This document shows positions 39,596-48,600 of a stretch of DNA of 64,000 nt, piece by piece. The DNA comes from CAZLDI01 sp964558415 (GTDB lineage: Bacteria > Chloroflexota > Dehalococcoidia > SM23-28-2 > RBG-16-64-32). The stretch is taken from contig CAZLDI010000010.1 of NCBI GenBank assembly GCA_964558415.1, positions 1 through 64,000 of the forward strand, in the 5' to 3' direction. How positions within the stretch are numbered: position 1 is the first letter of the stretch; every line of letters begins with the position of its first letter. The notes under the pieces were generated by a model. It was not told where the DNA came from and ran no database searches. It saw only the letters and a program-made list of their open reading frames with translations. A program made the translations under genes and the position numbers.

Positions 39596-40810
39596 CTAGG
39601 GTAACTTTTCATTGTCGAAGGTGCAGTGCACACTATCGCCCGGCAGGAGGTCAATGGTTACGTTGTAGTCGAATTGGTAGATGTTGATCCTTCCCTCCGC
39701 GCCGGCACAGGAGATGCTGCGGAGATACCACCCCGGCGGCCGCCCCTGCTGTGTCATAGTATAGAGCCCGCTCTTTAAGTCGAAGAAAGCGAAATCCTGG
39801 AGGTGTAGAATGGGAAAGTTTTGGACGTACGCGCCGGGGCCGTCAAGGGTGAAGTCAACGGATACCCCAGAAGAGCCCCACAGCAACAGCGTCACGCCAA
39901 TGATGCCGCCCGGCGGCGTCGGCGTCGGCGTCGGCACCGGCGGCTGCGTGGCCGGCGGCGGCGTCCAGGCCGGCGGTGGCGTCCAGGCCGGCGGCGGCGT
40001 CCAGGCCGGCGGCTGTGTGGCTGTCGCCTCTGGCCTCGGGGTGCGTGAGGCTGGCGGCTGGACGACCGACAGCACGCCTGGCGGCTGCGTGGGAGTGGGC
40101 CCTGTCGCTACGGACGTCGGTGTGGCGGTCGGCCCTGACGTGGCGGTGCGTGAGCGTGGCGACGTGGCCGACGGCGCGAAGGCCGCGGTGCCGGAGTCGC
40201 CCCCGTCACCACCAGATAGCAAGATCACAAGGACGATGACGATCGCCGCCCCTGTTCCTCCAAAACCCAGCGCGAGCCGTACCTTGGGGTGGCCAAACCA
40301 GCCCTTGGCGGATTCGAACGCCGCCCGCAGTGGCGTTGGCCTGGCCAGCCCCTTATCAATCGCAGCTTCGACAGGCCGCGCCTCAGCTACGGCCTCCACC
40401 TGTTCGGTTCTCGATAGTAACAGCTGCGTCATCTCAGCGAGACGCTCGAGGTGCTTTTTCAGAGGAGGCGTCAAAGCGTCCAGCCAGTGCGTTCTGCTGA
40501 TGAAGTACTCCATGGACTTGGAGAGAGGAACATCCTCTATGCGGAGCGGCAGTATGGGGATCCCGTGGCTCACTGCCCTCTCCACTTCCCTCATCACATG
40601 CTGGGAGTTGTTTGAGTTGGAGGAAAAGACCAACACCATGAGGCGGCTCTGGCCAATGGCCTCAACGAGTGCCTCGGGGTAATCCTGTCCCGGCAGCACG
40701 TCACGTGGAGCGACCCAGCACCGCAGGTGCTTGGCTTCGAGGGTGGCGCAGACTGCGTCGGCGGTGGGCTTGTCCTGAGCCGCGTAGCTGATGAAGACGT
40801 CGTGAGCCAT
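39596..40810 (-). CDS. Membrane-anchored TIR-domain protein with Pro-rich linker and C-terminal beta domain
   Basis: 404 residues. The N-terminal TIR domain (1-130) has FISYAAQDK at 6-14, the CWVAPRDVLPG loop at 31-41, and NSQHVMREVERAV with candidate NADase glutamate Glu75. A cytosolic linker follows, then one transmembrane helix (about 179-199). Next come a Thr/Pro linker (about 210-305) with three WTPPPA units and a compact beta domain with two cysteines at the end (SISCAG, VHCTFDN). The topology puts TIR inside the cell and the beta domain outside. It could be a signalling or defence NADase triggered from the surface; no partner gene is adjacent. Confidence 0.85.
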   Translation of the reverse strand: MAHDVFISYAAQDKPTADAVCATLEAKHLRCWVAPRDVLPGQDYPEALVEAIGQSRLMVLVFSSNSNNSQHVMREVERAVSHGIPILPLRIEDVPLSKSMEYFISRTHWLDALTPPLKKHLERLAEMTQLLLSRTEQVEAVAEARPVEAAIDKGLARPTPLRAAFESAKGWFGHPKVRLALGFGGTGAAIVIVLVILLSGGDGGDSGTAAFAPSATSPRSRTATSGPTATPTSVATGPTPTQPPGVLSVVQPPASRTPRPEATATQPPAWTPPPAWTPPPAWTPPPATQPPVPTPTPTPPGGIIGVTLLLWGSSGVSVDFTLDGPGAYVQNFPILHLQDFAFFDLKSGLYTMTQQGRPPGWYLRSISCAGAEGRINIYQFDYNVTIDLLPGDSVHCTFDNEKLP

Positions 40811-40989
40811 GGCGAACGCCGCGCTCCCTAGACGTGCAAATCGAAGTCCTCAGCGGCGGCCGCACGGCGGACAAGCCGGGCGAGGAATCTCAAGTTGCGA
40901 CTGATAGCCGGTGCCTGAAGCAAGAACAAGCCCTGTATACACCGATCCTGGGCAATTGTCAACCCATTATGGGCGGGGAAAATTGCTTT

Positions 40990-41336
40990 TCGACACGGTC
41001 ACCGCGGCGCCAAGGGTTGCAAGGGCGTCCAACATTCGATGTACGGCGCTGGTCCACGTGATATCGAATGTTATCCGCCCTTGGGTATTGCCAGCCAGGC
41101 TGGCCATCGTGGAGCGCTGGGCGGGCCCTAACTCGAGGCTCTCCGTCAGTCACCCGGCCGTGAGCATCGAGGGGAGCGGCTCGTCCTCGAACTGGAGTCG
41201 ATTGTGAAGCTGCTGCCACGTTAGTTGGGCCCCGGTGCTGGAGGTTGTGGGCCTCGCGGTTCAGGGCGCGGGCAAAGGCCTCGAGGGTCGCCCGGCGCCG
41301 GGCGGTGGTCAGGGGTTCTCGACTCTCGGGAGTCAT
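40990..41336 (-). pseudogene. N-terminal remnant of a large WD40-repeat type protein
   Basis: ATG 41336 opens MTPESREPLTTARRRATLEA and continues to HNLQHR. A frame change then gives LTWQQLHNRLQFEDEPLPSM, after which stops intervene. The pattern (Glu-Ala-His followed by W-Q-Q-x-x-N-R-L-Q) is what I recall from long WD40 or NACHT-type proteins of environmental Chloroflexota-like genomes. Only this piece remains. Confidence 0.4.
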
Positions 41337-41347
41337 GGCTGCCCACT

Positions 41348-41485
41348 CACGACGCGATGGGAAACCGGGCTGAGGCACTCCGGGTATACGACTCGTGCCG
41401 CCGCCGGCCAGCAGAAGAGCTCGGCGTCAGGCCGTCCACCCAAACTGAGGCCGCTTACCTTGCCTTGATCGAAGGATCTGAATAG
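41348..41485 (+). pseudogene. C-terminal fragment of a BTAD/SARP-type regulator domain
   Basis: The frame reads MGNRAEALRVYDSCRRRPAE then ELGVRPSTQTEAAYLALI, the end of a bacterial transcriptional activator (BTAD) domain. A further piece (ERLVLELESIVKLLPR) precedes it in another frame near 41176-41222. The DNA-binding half and AAA parts are missing. Confidence 0.6.
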
Positions 41486-41607
41486 CCTCCGCCCGATGTT
41501 TGCGCGGCAGCGCCACTCAGGCACCGGACCGAGCAGACGAGCTCATTCTTGCGAGCGGGGAGCTACTCCACGTATCCCCTGGCGATAGACACTCCCACTG
41601 GAGATCT

Positions 41608-42279
41608 CTACGCCGGAATCACGTAAATCGCGACCAGCGAGTAGTGCAGGGCGCTACCTGCGGTGACCATCACATGAAAGACCTCGTGGTACCCGAAAAC
41701 GCGGGGGAAAGGGTTCGGCTTGCCGGCGGCGTACACCAGCGCACCCAGCGTATAGAGGATGCCCCCCGACAGCAGTAGCGCCAGCGGAACGGCAGCGAAC
41801 CAGTCCGCCAGCTCCGTCGCGGCAACCACTGCGATCCACCCTGCGCTAACGTAGAGAAGAGCGTTCAGCCACCTGGGAGCGGAGCCCCAGGCCAGCTTCA
41901 GCAGGATACCTGCTCCAGCCACGCTCCAAATCACCGATAGCAGAGCGATGCCCCAGGCGTCTCTGGCCACGAGCAGGCAGAACGGCGTGTAGGTCCCGGC
42001 GATCAGGACAAAGATCATCGAATGGTCCAGGCGCTGCAATGCCGCGCGGGCGCGCCTGCCCCAGGTGATCGTGTGATAGACGCCGCTGGTGAAGTAGAGC
42101 AGGATCAGGCTCGCCGCGAACACGGCGCCGCCCACGTAAGCGCGAGGCGAATCAGCAAGCAGCATGAGGACCACGCACCCGGCCACAGCAACGAAGGCGG
42201 CGAAAAGATGCAAGTAGCCGCGCAGAAGGGGACGCCTTCCTGCCTCGCTTGCGGTCGCCGCGTTGGGAGAGTCGCTCAT
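41608..42279 (-). CDS. Hemolysin III family (PAQR) membrane protein
   Basis: 223 residues with seven predicted transmembrane segments. The family's conserved polar residues are present: SGVYHTITW (Ser, His), LDHSMIFVLIAGTYTPFC (Asp, His), and the last-helix FGYHEVFHVMV (two His) that form the zinc site of PAQR receptors and hemolysin III. Despite the name, haemolytic activity is not implied; a lipid-hydrolase-like role is considered likely for the fold. Confidence 0.9.
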   Translation of the reverse strand: MSDSPNAATASEAGRRPLLRGYLHLFAAFVAVAGCVVLMLLADSPRAYVGGAVFAASLILLYFTSGVYHTITWGRRARAALQRLDHSMIFVLIAGTYTPFCLLVARDAWGIALLSVIWSVAGAGILLKLAWGSAPRWLNALLYVSAGWIAVVAATELADWFAAVPLALLLSGGILYTLGALVYAAGKPNPFPRVFGYHEVFHVMVTAGSALHYSLVAIYVIPA

Positions 42280-42411
42280 GCTGGATGCCGTTGTAGGTTA
42301 GACGCTTATCTTCGTCTCGCGTGACGCACGCCCAACCGTCCCGAACCTGTGGATCGCCTCCGGACACCTCGCGAGGGCATAATAGATTCATGGTCAGGAG
42401 ATCTGCCCCCG

Positions 42412-43308
42412 CTACGCGCCCGATTCCGCGCCGGTGAGGAACCCCCGCAATGCCCGGGCGTAGGCTTCCGGCTCCTCCGCGTGCGGCGTGTGAGAGCTGT
42501 TCTCGAAGATGTGTAGCTCCGATCCGGCGATCCCCTTACGAAGCGTCTCCTGGCTCGCGAGACCCATCTCGTCGTAGCGGCCACCAAGGACGAGCGTCGG
42601 CGCTCTGATCTCGGCAAGCCGGCCCGAGCGGTCCCAGTCCTTCAGGACGCCCAGGATCAGCCACTCCGACGGGCCGTTCATGACCCGGTAGACTGGGCTG
42701 GCCGCGACGTTACCCATCGAACGCATCATGTAATCCGGCCAATCCGGCAACCGGCAAAGGTGGCGCTGATAGAAGGCCATCATCGCTGCTTCGTACTCCG
42801 GAGTATCGGTGGTTCCGGCCGCCTCGCACCGCTCGATCGCGTCGCGCGCGTCGGCAGGCAGCTCGGCTACCAGCCGGCGCGCCTCGGCCACGAACTCCGC
42901 CGTACTGGCGCTGGTGTTGGCGAGCACGAGGCTAACGACTCCAGCTGGCCGGGATAGCATGTACTCGATCGCGAGCCAGCCACCCCAGGACTGACCGAGG
43001 ACGTGGACGCGGTCAAGGCCGAGGGACTGCCGGACTGCTGCAACCTCATCGACGAAGCGGTCCACGCGCCAGAGCGACTCGTCGTCGGGGATGTCAGACC
43101 TGCCGCAGCCAAGCTGGTCGTAAAACACAACGGGCCGCTCGTCTCCCAGCGCCCCGAGGGGCTCGAGGTAGTCGTGACCCGCGCCGGGGCCGCCGTGCAG
43201 CACGAGCAGCGGCACAGAGGGTGAATCCACCCCGACGATCCGGTACCAGACATCGCCTCCCGTCACCGCTATCGTGCCCTCTTTAGTCCGGCTGTCTATG
43301 CTGGTCAT
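42412..43308 (-). CDS. Proline iminopeptidase-like alpha/beta hydrolase
   Basis: A 298-residue S33-family peptidase. The oxyanion loop is HGGPGAGHDY, the nucleophile elbow GQSWGG supplies the catalytic Ser, and the acid lies in GRYDEM and the His in SSHTPHAE. It releases N-terminal proline or related small residues. ATG 43308 is preferred because GGGGGA lies just upstream; an ATG at 43320 has GGAGAG too close. Confidence 0.88.
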   Translation of the reverse strand: MTSIDSRTKEGTIAVTGGDVWYRIVGVDSPSVPLLVLHGGPGAGHDYLEPLGALGDERPVVFYDQLGCGRSDIPDDESLWRVDRFVDEVAAVRQSLGLDRVHVLGQSWGGWLAIEYMLSRPAGVVSLVLANTSASTAEFVAEARRLVAELPADARDAIERCEAAGTTDTPEYEAAMMAFYQRHLCRLPDWPDYMMRSMGNVAASPVYRVMNGPSEWLILGVLKDWDRSGRLAEIRAPTLVLGGRYDEMGLASQETLRKGIAGSELHIFENSSHTPHAEEPEAYARALRGFLTGAESGA

Positions 43309-43421
43309 CGCATCCCCCATTCTCTCCGGGCAGGCCGCAGCTTACTCACCCAACCTGGTGTAACACTCTGTTTTGAGATGTCGTCTTATGTATTGGTCCC
43401 AAACCCTCCCTTTTGGGCTCG

Positions 43422-43453
43422 TCACAGGAAGGTTCCGGCAGATCTTCCTGTGA
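43422..43453 (-). terminator. Perfect 10-bp hairpin between P450 and peptidase genes
   Basis: TCACAGGAAG (43422-43431) pairs with CTTCCTGTGA (43444-43453) around a 12-base loop. It lies downstream of the P450 stop and upstream of the peptidase. It could terminate P450 transcription or bind a regulator. Confidence 0.45.
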
Positions 43454-43468
43454 TGCTCTTAAAGATTG

Positions 43469-43500
43469 ACGCCGCTTCCGCCTCAGGCGGAGGCGGCGTT
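43469..43500 (-). terminator. Strong GC hairpin downstream of the second P450
   Basis: ACGCCGCTTCCGCC pairs with GGCGGAGGCGGCGT (one G-U) around TCAG, 26 bp after the P450 stop. This is a likely terminator even though no long T-run is present. Confidence 0.6.
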
Positions 43501-43525
43501 GTCTTGTCCCTCGGGGACTCGTGGA

Positions 43526-44731
43526 TCACACGGCCAGCGGCAGCTTCTTCGCGCCGCGGATGATGAACGTCCCGCCCCACACAGGCTCGCCGGCGAGCTC
43601 GATCTTCGGGTAGCGCCGCAGCAGCGCTTCAAACGCTATCTGCGCCTCCGCCCGCGCCAGCGGCGCGCCCAGGCAGAAGTGAATGCCGTCTCCCAGCCCC
43701 AGATGGTCCGTGGGGTTGCGCCGGAGGTCCAGCCGCTCCGGGTCCGGGAACTTGGCAGGGTCATGGTTCGCCGCGCCCAGCACTGTGAGCGCGGACTGCC
43801 CTTGCTTGACGACATGCCCATCAATCTCCACGTCTTCCTTCGCCACGCGTCCCGTCGCCTGCACAGGGCCATTGAACCGCAGCAGCTCTTCGACCGCCGA
43901 CGGCATCAGCGCCGGCTCGCTGCGCAGGAGCTCCAGCTGGTCCGGATGCTGCAGCAGCGAGAACATGGCGTTAGAGATCAGGTTCGTCGTCGTCTCATTG
44001 CCGGCGACCAGGAGCAGGATCGTGGTCGAGAATATCTCCTGTTCCGTCAGCACCTGTCCTTCGTCTTCCGCCGCGATCAGGCCGCTGATGAGATCATCAC
44101 GCGGTGTCATCCGGCGCTGCGCGATCACCTCCGCCAGGTAGGTGACCAGCTCCTCGATCGCCGCCCGCCCGGTCTGGACCACCTCGGGCTGTATCATCGG
44201 ACCGCCCAGCGTCGCCACGATGTCGTCCGACCAGCGCTTGAAGTCGGCGCGGTCCTCCGGAGGTACCCCCAGCATCTCCGCGATCACGATGACCGGCAGC
44301 GGATACGCCAGCACCTCAACCAGGTCGAAAGCGCTACCTGTGGGAACGCCGTCCAGCAGCCCCTCCACGATCTCCTTGATGCGCGGTCGCAGATTTTCCA
44401 CTGCGCGCGGCGTGAAGGCTTTGCTGACCAGCCGCCGCAACCGCGTGTGCTCCGGCGGATCGGAGGTCAGCATCGTGGGCGCCTGGGAGAACGGCCCGAA
44501 CTCCTCTTGCTGCTGGCGGATCATCTCCGCGAAGCGGTTCTGTGCTCGTGCCCGGTCGGCGGAGAAGCGAGGGTCCATCAGGACAAAGTCGACATCGTCG
44601 TAGCGCGTGAGGATCCAGGCCTCGAACAGCGGGTCCCAGTGGATCGGGTCCTGCTCGCGCAGCAGCTTGTACATCGGGTACGGGTTCGCGAGCAGCCCGG
44701 GGGTGAACGGGTTGAACTGTGCGGTTACCAT
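43526..44731 (-). CDS. Cytochrome P450 (2 of 3)
   Basis: 401 residues. I helix AGNETT at 243-248, K helix EELLR at 281-285, and haem loop GDGIHFCLG with Cys353. It is a close relative of the third P450 at 50.7 kb (shared SKAFTPR and LPVIVIAEMLG blocks) and of CYP107/CYP102-unlike soluble bacterial hydroxylases. The substrate is unknown. It has a strong own promoter and an adjacent operator-like palindrome. Confidence 0.92.
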   Translation of the reverse strand: MVTAQFNPFTPGLLANPYPMYKLLREQDPIHWDPLFEAWILTRYDDVDFVLMDPRFSADRARAQNRFAEMIRQQQEEFGPFSQAPTMLTSDPPEHTRLRRLVSKAFTPRAVENLRPRIKEIVEGLLDGVPTGSAFDLVEVLAYPLPVIVIAEMLGVPPEDRADFKRWSDDIVATLGGPMIQPEVVQTGRAAIEELVTYLAEVIAQRRMTPRDDLISGLIAAEDEGQVLTEQEIFSTTILLLVAGNETTTNLISNAMFSLLQHPDQLELLRSEPALMPSAVEELLRFNGPVQATGRVAKEDVEIDGHVVKQGQSALTVLGAANHDPAKFPDPERLDLRRNPTDHLGLGDGIHFCLGAPLARAEAQIAFEALLRRYPKIELAGEPVWGGTFIIRGAKKLPLAV

Positions 44732-44768
44732 CGTTAGCCTCTCTTATCGCTCGCAGGCAGCGCACTCC

Positions 44769-44797
44769 ATTAGAGCCTCGTCGCGCCGCAATGTCAA
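44769..44797 (-). promoter_or_regulatory. Promoter of the second P450 gene
   Basis: On the minus strand TTGACA (44797-44792) and TCTAAT (44774-44769) are separated by 17 bases, 38 bases upstream of ATG 44731. Confidence 0.75.
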
Positions 44798-44807
44798 TCA
44801 TCCCACA

Positions 44808-44823
44808 AACCGACCGGTCAGTC
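44808..44823. promoter_or_regulatory. Operator-like palindrome with core GACCGGTC
   Basis: ACCGACCGGTCAGT contains the perfect 8-bp palindrome GACCGGTC (44812-44819), 15 bases upstream of the P450 -35 box. TetR-family repressors often bind such sites, but no TetR gene is in the window. Confidence 0.5.
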
Positions 44824-44888
44824 ACCACAATCCCCGGCCTAGGGGCCGTCGGGAACTCGAGCCTTCCCGGTTGCGTTGTAACATCAGC

Positions 44889-45512
44889 ATGGCGATGAGT
44901 ACTGCGCGTCTGTTAACCGGGTTGTGCGTCCTGTGGCTGTGTCTGCTGGTCGTCAGCTCAGCGGGCGCGCGGCAAGAGACGCGACTATATCTGCAGCCGG
45001 ATACGATCCCTGCTGGCGAAAGCACCATAGCTTCTGGCACCGGGTTCTGCCCAGACCCGAGTTGCGGGCCGGTTACGCTTACCCTGGAGGGTTCGCCGCT
45101 GTGGAGCGAGACCAGGGTTGGGCCGGACGGGACGTTCTCTACTCCGGTCTTTCCAGTGGGCCCGCCGGGGAGGTACGCCGTCGCGGCAACACAGGACACG
45201 CCGGGTGGGCGACTCTCGGCTGATGCCCTGCTTACCCTGACCCTGGTCGATCGGGCCAGCCCTACCGCGCCAGCGCAAGCAACCGCGACTGCGAGCCCGT
45301 CTGAAGGTACCCCTGGGTCTCCGGACGCTTCTGCTTCAGGATCGCCATCGTCGTCACCGGCTTCTACTTCCTCGCCTTCCGGCGATTCTTCCTCGACCGG
45401 ACCGTTGCCGAACACCGATGGCGACGGCTTTCCCGCCTGGGGCTGGTTGGCCCTGGCGGCGGTTCTGGCGCTCATTCTCAGCGGCGCGGTCTTGCGCTTG
45501 AGGCGGAGGTAA
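44889..45512 (+). CDS. Secreted surface protein with C-terminal anchor (LPNTD motif)
   Basis: 207 residues. The signal peptide is LLTGLCVLWLCLLVVSSAGA. A small beta domain with a cysteine pair (FCPDPSCGP) follows, then a Ser/Thr/Pro linker (about 125-175). The end has LPNTDGDG, a hydrophobic helix and LRLRRR. This mirrors a sortase sorting signal (LPxTG, membrane helix, basic tail) with Asp in place of Gly. ATG 44889 is chosen at the signal peptide; the upstream extension is not protein-like. Confidence 0.7.
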   Translation: MAMSTARLLTGLCVLWLCLLVVSSAGARQETRLYLQPDTIPAGESTIASGTGFCPDPSCGPVTLTLEGSPLWSETRVGPDGTFSTPVFPVGPPGRYAVAATQDTPGGRLSADALLTLTLVDRASPTAPAQATATASPSEGTPGSPDASASGSPSSSPASTSSPSGDSSSTGPLPNTDGDGFPAWGWLALAAVLALILSGAVLRLRRR

Positions 45513-45559
45513 AGGCTTCCAAGTCCCGCGCTGAACCTCAAAGTGCCTCGCCCGGCTAC

Positions 45560-45588
45560 TTGACAATATCAATCGCACCATTGATAAT
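45560..45588 (+). promoter_or_regulatory. Promoter of the large secreted protein
   Basis: TTGACA (45560-45565) and GATAAT (45583-45588) are separated by 17 bases, giving a leader of about 98 bases before ATG 45693. AAGGGAG lies about 10 bases before the start. Confidence 0.65.
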
Positions 45589-45692
45589 CGGGCAATTGTC
45601 GGGCATTACGCTCCGAGGTCTCAATCTCCGGGTCCCGAAACTACATATTCTGGTCGGCAGCGCTTGGCTGCACGGTCGAAGGGAGTTCTTCC

Positions 45693-48600
45693 ATGACTAG
45701 CCGAGGTCGCACGCTCACTACGGGGACGCGGTGGTGGAGGCGGTCCGTTTTGCCCCTGATCTCCGTTCTCACCCTATCTTCGCTACTCGGCGTCATGCAG
45801 GCAAGGGTCCCCGCAGCCGAAGCAGTGCTTCCCCCGCCGCCGGCAGTCGCGGAGTACGATTTCGGCGGGGCGGGCCCTCCCGGCGACCTTATCTTCGGAG
45901 GGCGCTCGGTCGGCGTCGACATCAGTCCTTCCGACATAACCGTCGCGTTTGAAGGCTCGGAGAGCGGCGGGCTGGCGAAGACCACTGATGGCGGTGTGAG
46001 CTGGAACCACGTGTTTGGCTTCCCGCAGTTCCGCATGTCCGATGTCTCCTTCGATCCAAACGACTCAAACATTCTCTACGCCACAACCTTCTTCGACGGC
46101 GCCGTCCCCGCGCAGACACAGTCGGGCGTCTGGCGAAGCACGAACGGAGGAGCGGCTTGGGGTCGCGCGTCTGTGCCTTTCGCCTGCACCAATACGCCGA
46201 ACGCATACGGGATCGGCACCGCCCTCGGAGCGGACACTCATCAGAAGGTGTTTGTGGGAACCGACTGCGGCGTCGCTTACAGCAACGACTCCGGGGCTAC
46301 CTGGTCTTTCGCAGATCCCTCGGGTGGCGCGCCCACGGTGTTCTTTGACGTCGCCGCTGTCCGCACCGGCGCGAACACGGCGCAGGCGTACGCATGCTCC
46401 GGGGCGGCCGGCGTCTACACCACCACGGTGGCCGGCGCCGCCGCGCCTGCCTGGACGCCGGTGCTCACCGCTTTCCCGGCCGTTGATATGAGCACTGGAA
46501 ACTGGTGCCAGATAGCGATCTCCCCGCTCAACACGAACGTCGTCTACCTCACGAACCAGAACTGTCCGGTCGTCGGGTCGTGCACCGGCGCCTTCGGCGC
46601 GCGCGTATACGAGATTGACATCCCGCCTGCCGGCGCGGCGACGATCACTGACCTCTCCGGCCCACTGGCAAACAACCGCGAGCCGTACGTGACGACGCAC
46701 CGAGCGACCGATGGAGACGCCACCCACTTGGACGTCTTCTTCAACAACGGATTCGGTATGTACCGCCAGCACTGCATAAACGACGGCAACGCCGCAACTG
46801 TCGACTGCCCGAGCGGCGCGGACCCCAATTGTGCCGACGCCGTCGACAACGACGGCGATCAGATGGTGAACGAGGGGTGTGCGCCCGCTGGCCCGAACTG
46901 CGCGGGCGGCTCCACCCCGTGCCCCGAAAATAGCGGCTTGACACCCAGCCAGTGCAAAAACGCCGCCGACGACGATGGCGACGCCGTCGTGAACGATGGC
47001 TGCGAGGTGATGGAGTTCTTCACCAACGGCACGCATGTGGATACCACCGACCTCGCTTTCGATACGTCTTCGCCCACGGGATGTCCGCTGCTCACAAGCA
47101 ACGACGGCGGCATCGGCAGAAGCACGAACTGCGGATCAACCTGGGCCGACAGCAACGCCGGGCGCCGCAAGCTGCAGATATACAACCTGTTTGGCACCCT
47201 CCGTGGCGCCGGGCCGACTCAGGCAGACCTGTACTTCGGCACGCAGGACAATGAGTGGTTCTTCACGCTGGACAACGGTGGCTCCTGGACCAAGGCATTT
47301 TGCTGTGAAGGGTTCCTCGGCCGGGTAGACTACCGCTCCCCGCCGGTGGCCCTGGGCGATATTCGTGCAACCTTCGTGAACTGCGCGGCCTGCAGCAATC
47401 AGACGTCCGAACGCGGCTTCGCATCGCGGGTCGCGTGGCCGAATCCGCCCGGGGGCGGTGGCAATCCGATCCCGTTCGGCAATGAGCGCTACGCCCAGTT
47501 CAGCAGTGACCTGGCGGTCGCGCCTAACTTCCAGCTCTATATCATGAGGCCTGAGACCGGTGCGCAATGCGCCAACAACACCGACGACGATCTCGACACC
47601 GGCATCAATAACGGTGGCGCCGGGGCGGTCAACGACGGGTGTCCGGCTGTCGGAGGCGCCGAGTCGGGCGCCCAGTGTCACAACAACACCGATGACGATG
47701 GCGGCGACGGTGGCGCTGTGAACGACGGCTGCTCGCACATCTTCAGCCCGGAGACCGGCGGCGAGTGCGGCAACGCAACCGATGACGACGGTGACAACGT
47801 CGTCAATGACGGCTGCCCGCAACAGGGGACCTTCTCGGAAACCGGAGCTGGGTGCCTGGATGCCGCCGACGACGCCGACGAGGACCCGAACACGGTCGGC
47901 AACCAGAACGACGATGCCGCCGGGGTCAATGACGGTTGCCCGGAAGTCGGGGTTTGGGGACCAATGGGCCCGACGTTCACGCAGCCACCCGACAGCCCGA
48001 TCCAGCCGTCTGGTCCCGTCACAGGACCTTCGTTCTTCTTCACGGTAGATGTCGACACAAGCCAGAACGCCGACTCCCGGTTGCGGCGGATTGCCGGGCC
48101 GATGAACGTGGGCGCAACGCTGTCCGACGTGACTGGAACCGGCGCCAACACGCTCGGGGACGTCAACGCTTACTGCATCCAGTTCCTGTGCCCCCGGTTG
48201 TTCACTGTAGATCCGGCCGACCCCACACGGCTCTATGCCGCGGATGACACGACGAACCAGATCAAGTTCAGCAACGACGCCGGCCTTAACTGGCAGGTCG
48301 ATTCCGAATTGACGCCGCTGGTAACAAACAACGGGCAGTTCCTGTGGAACGGCTACACCGGTTCGCAGGTCACAAGCATTGCCTACGATCCCGAGGATGG
48401 CCAGCGCCTGCTCGTCGGCACCGAAACAGCAGGAATATTCGCCTCCGTCAATGGCGGCGGCAACTGGTTCGAGATACGCGGTTCTGATGGGGTGGTTCCG
48501 CTTGCCTCGAGCTTCTTCTTTGACAACGACCACGACGTCATCTATGCGTCAACGTTCGGTCGCGGGTTGTGGACGCTGACACTTCCTGATGCGGACCTCA

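Larger units (their letters stand above)
40811..41607. other. Graveyard region with regulator fragments
   Basis: No intact gene. It holds a minus-strand WD40/NACHT-type N-terminal fragment and a plus-strand BTAD fragment head to head (described separately). The remainder (40811-40985 and 41486-41607) shows nothing recognisable. Confidence 0.5.

Noticed and set aside
41608..42279. A true haemolysin
   Set aside because: The PAQR fold and metal-site residues point to a membrane enzyme or receptor-like protein; the family name is historical.
43466..44737. A 423-residue plus-strand frame over the second P450
   Set aside because: Arg/Gln-rich composition without motifs, while the minus strand encodes a complete P450 with haem loop and promoter.
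47136..48533. A 465-residue frame antisense to the giant secreted protein
   Set aside because: The plus frame has signal peptide, repeats, promoter and terminator; the antisense frame has none.
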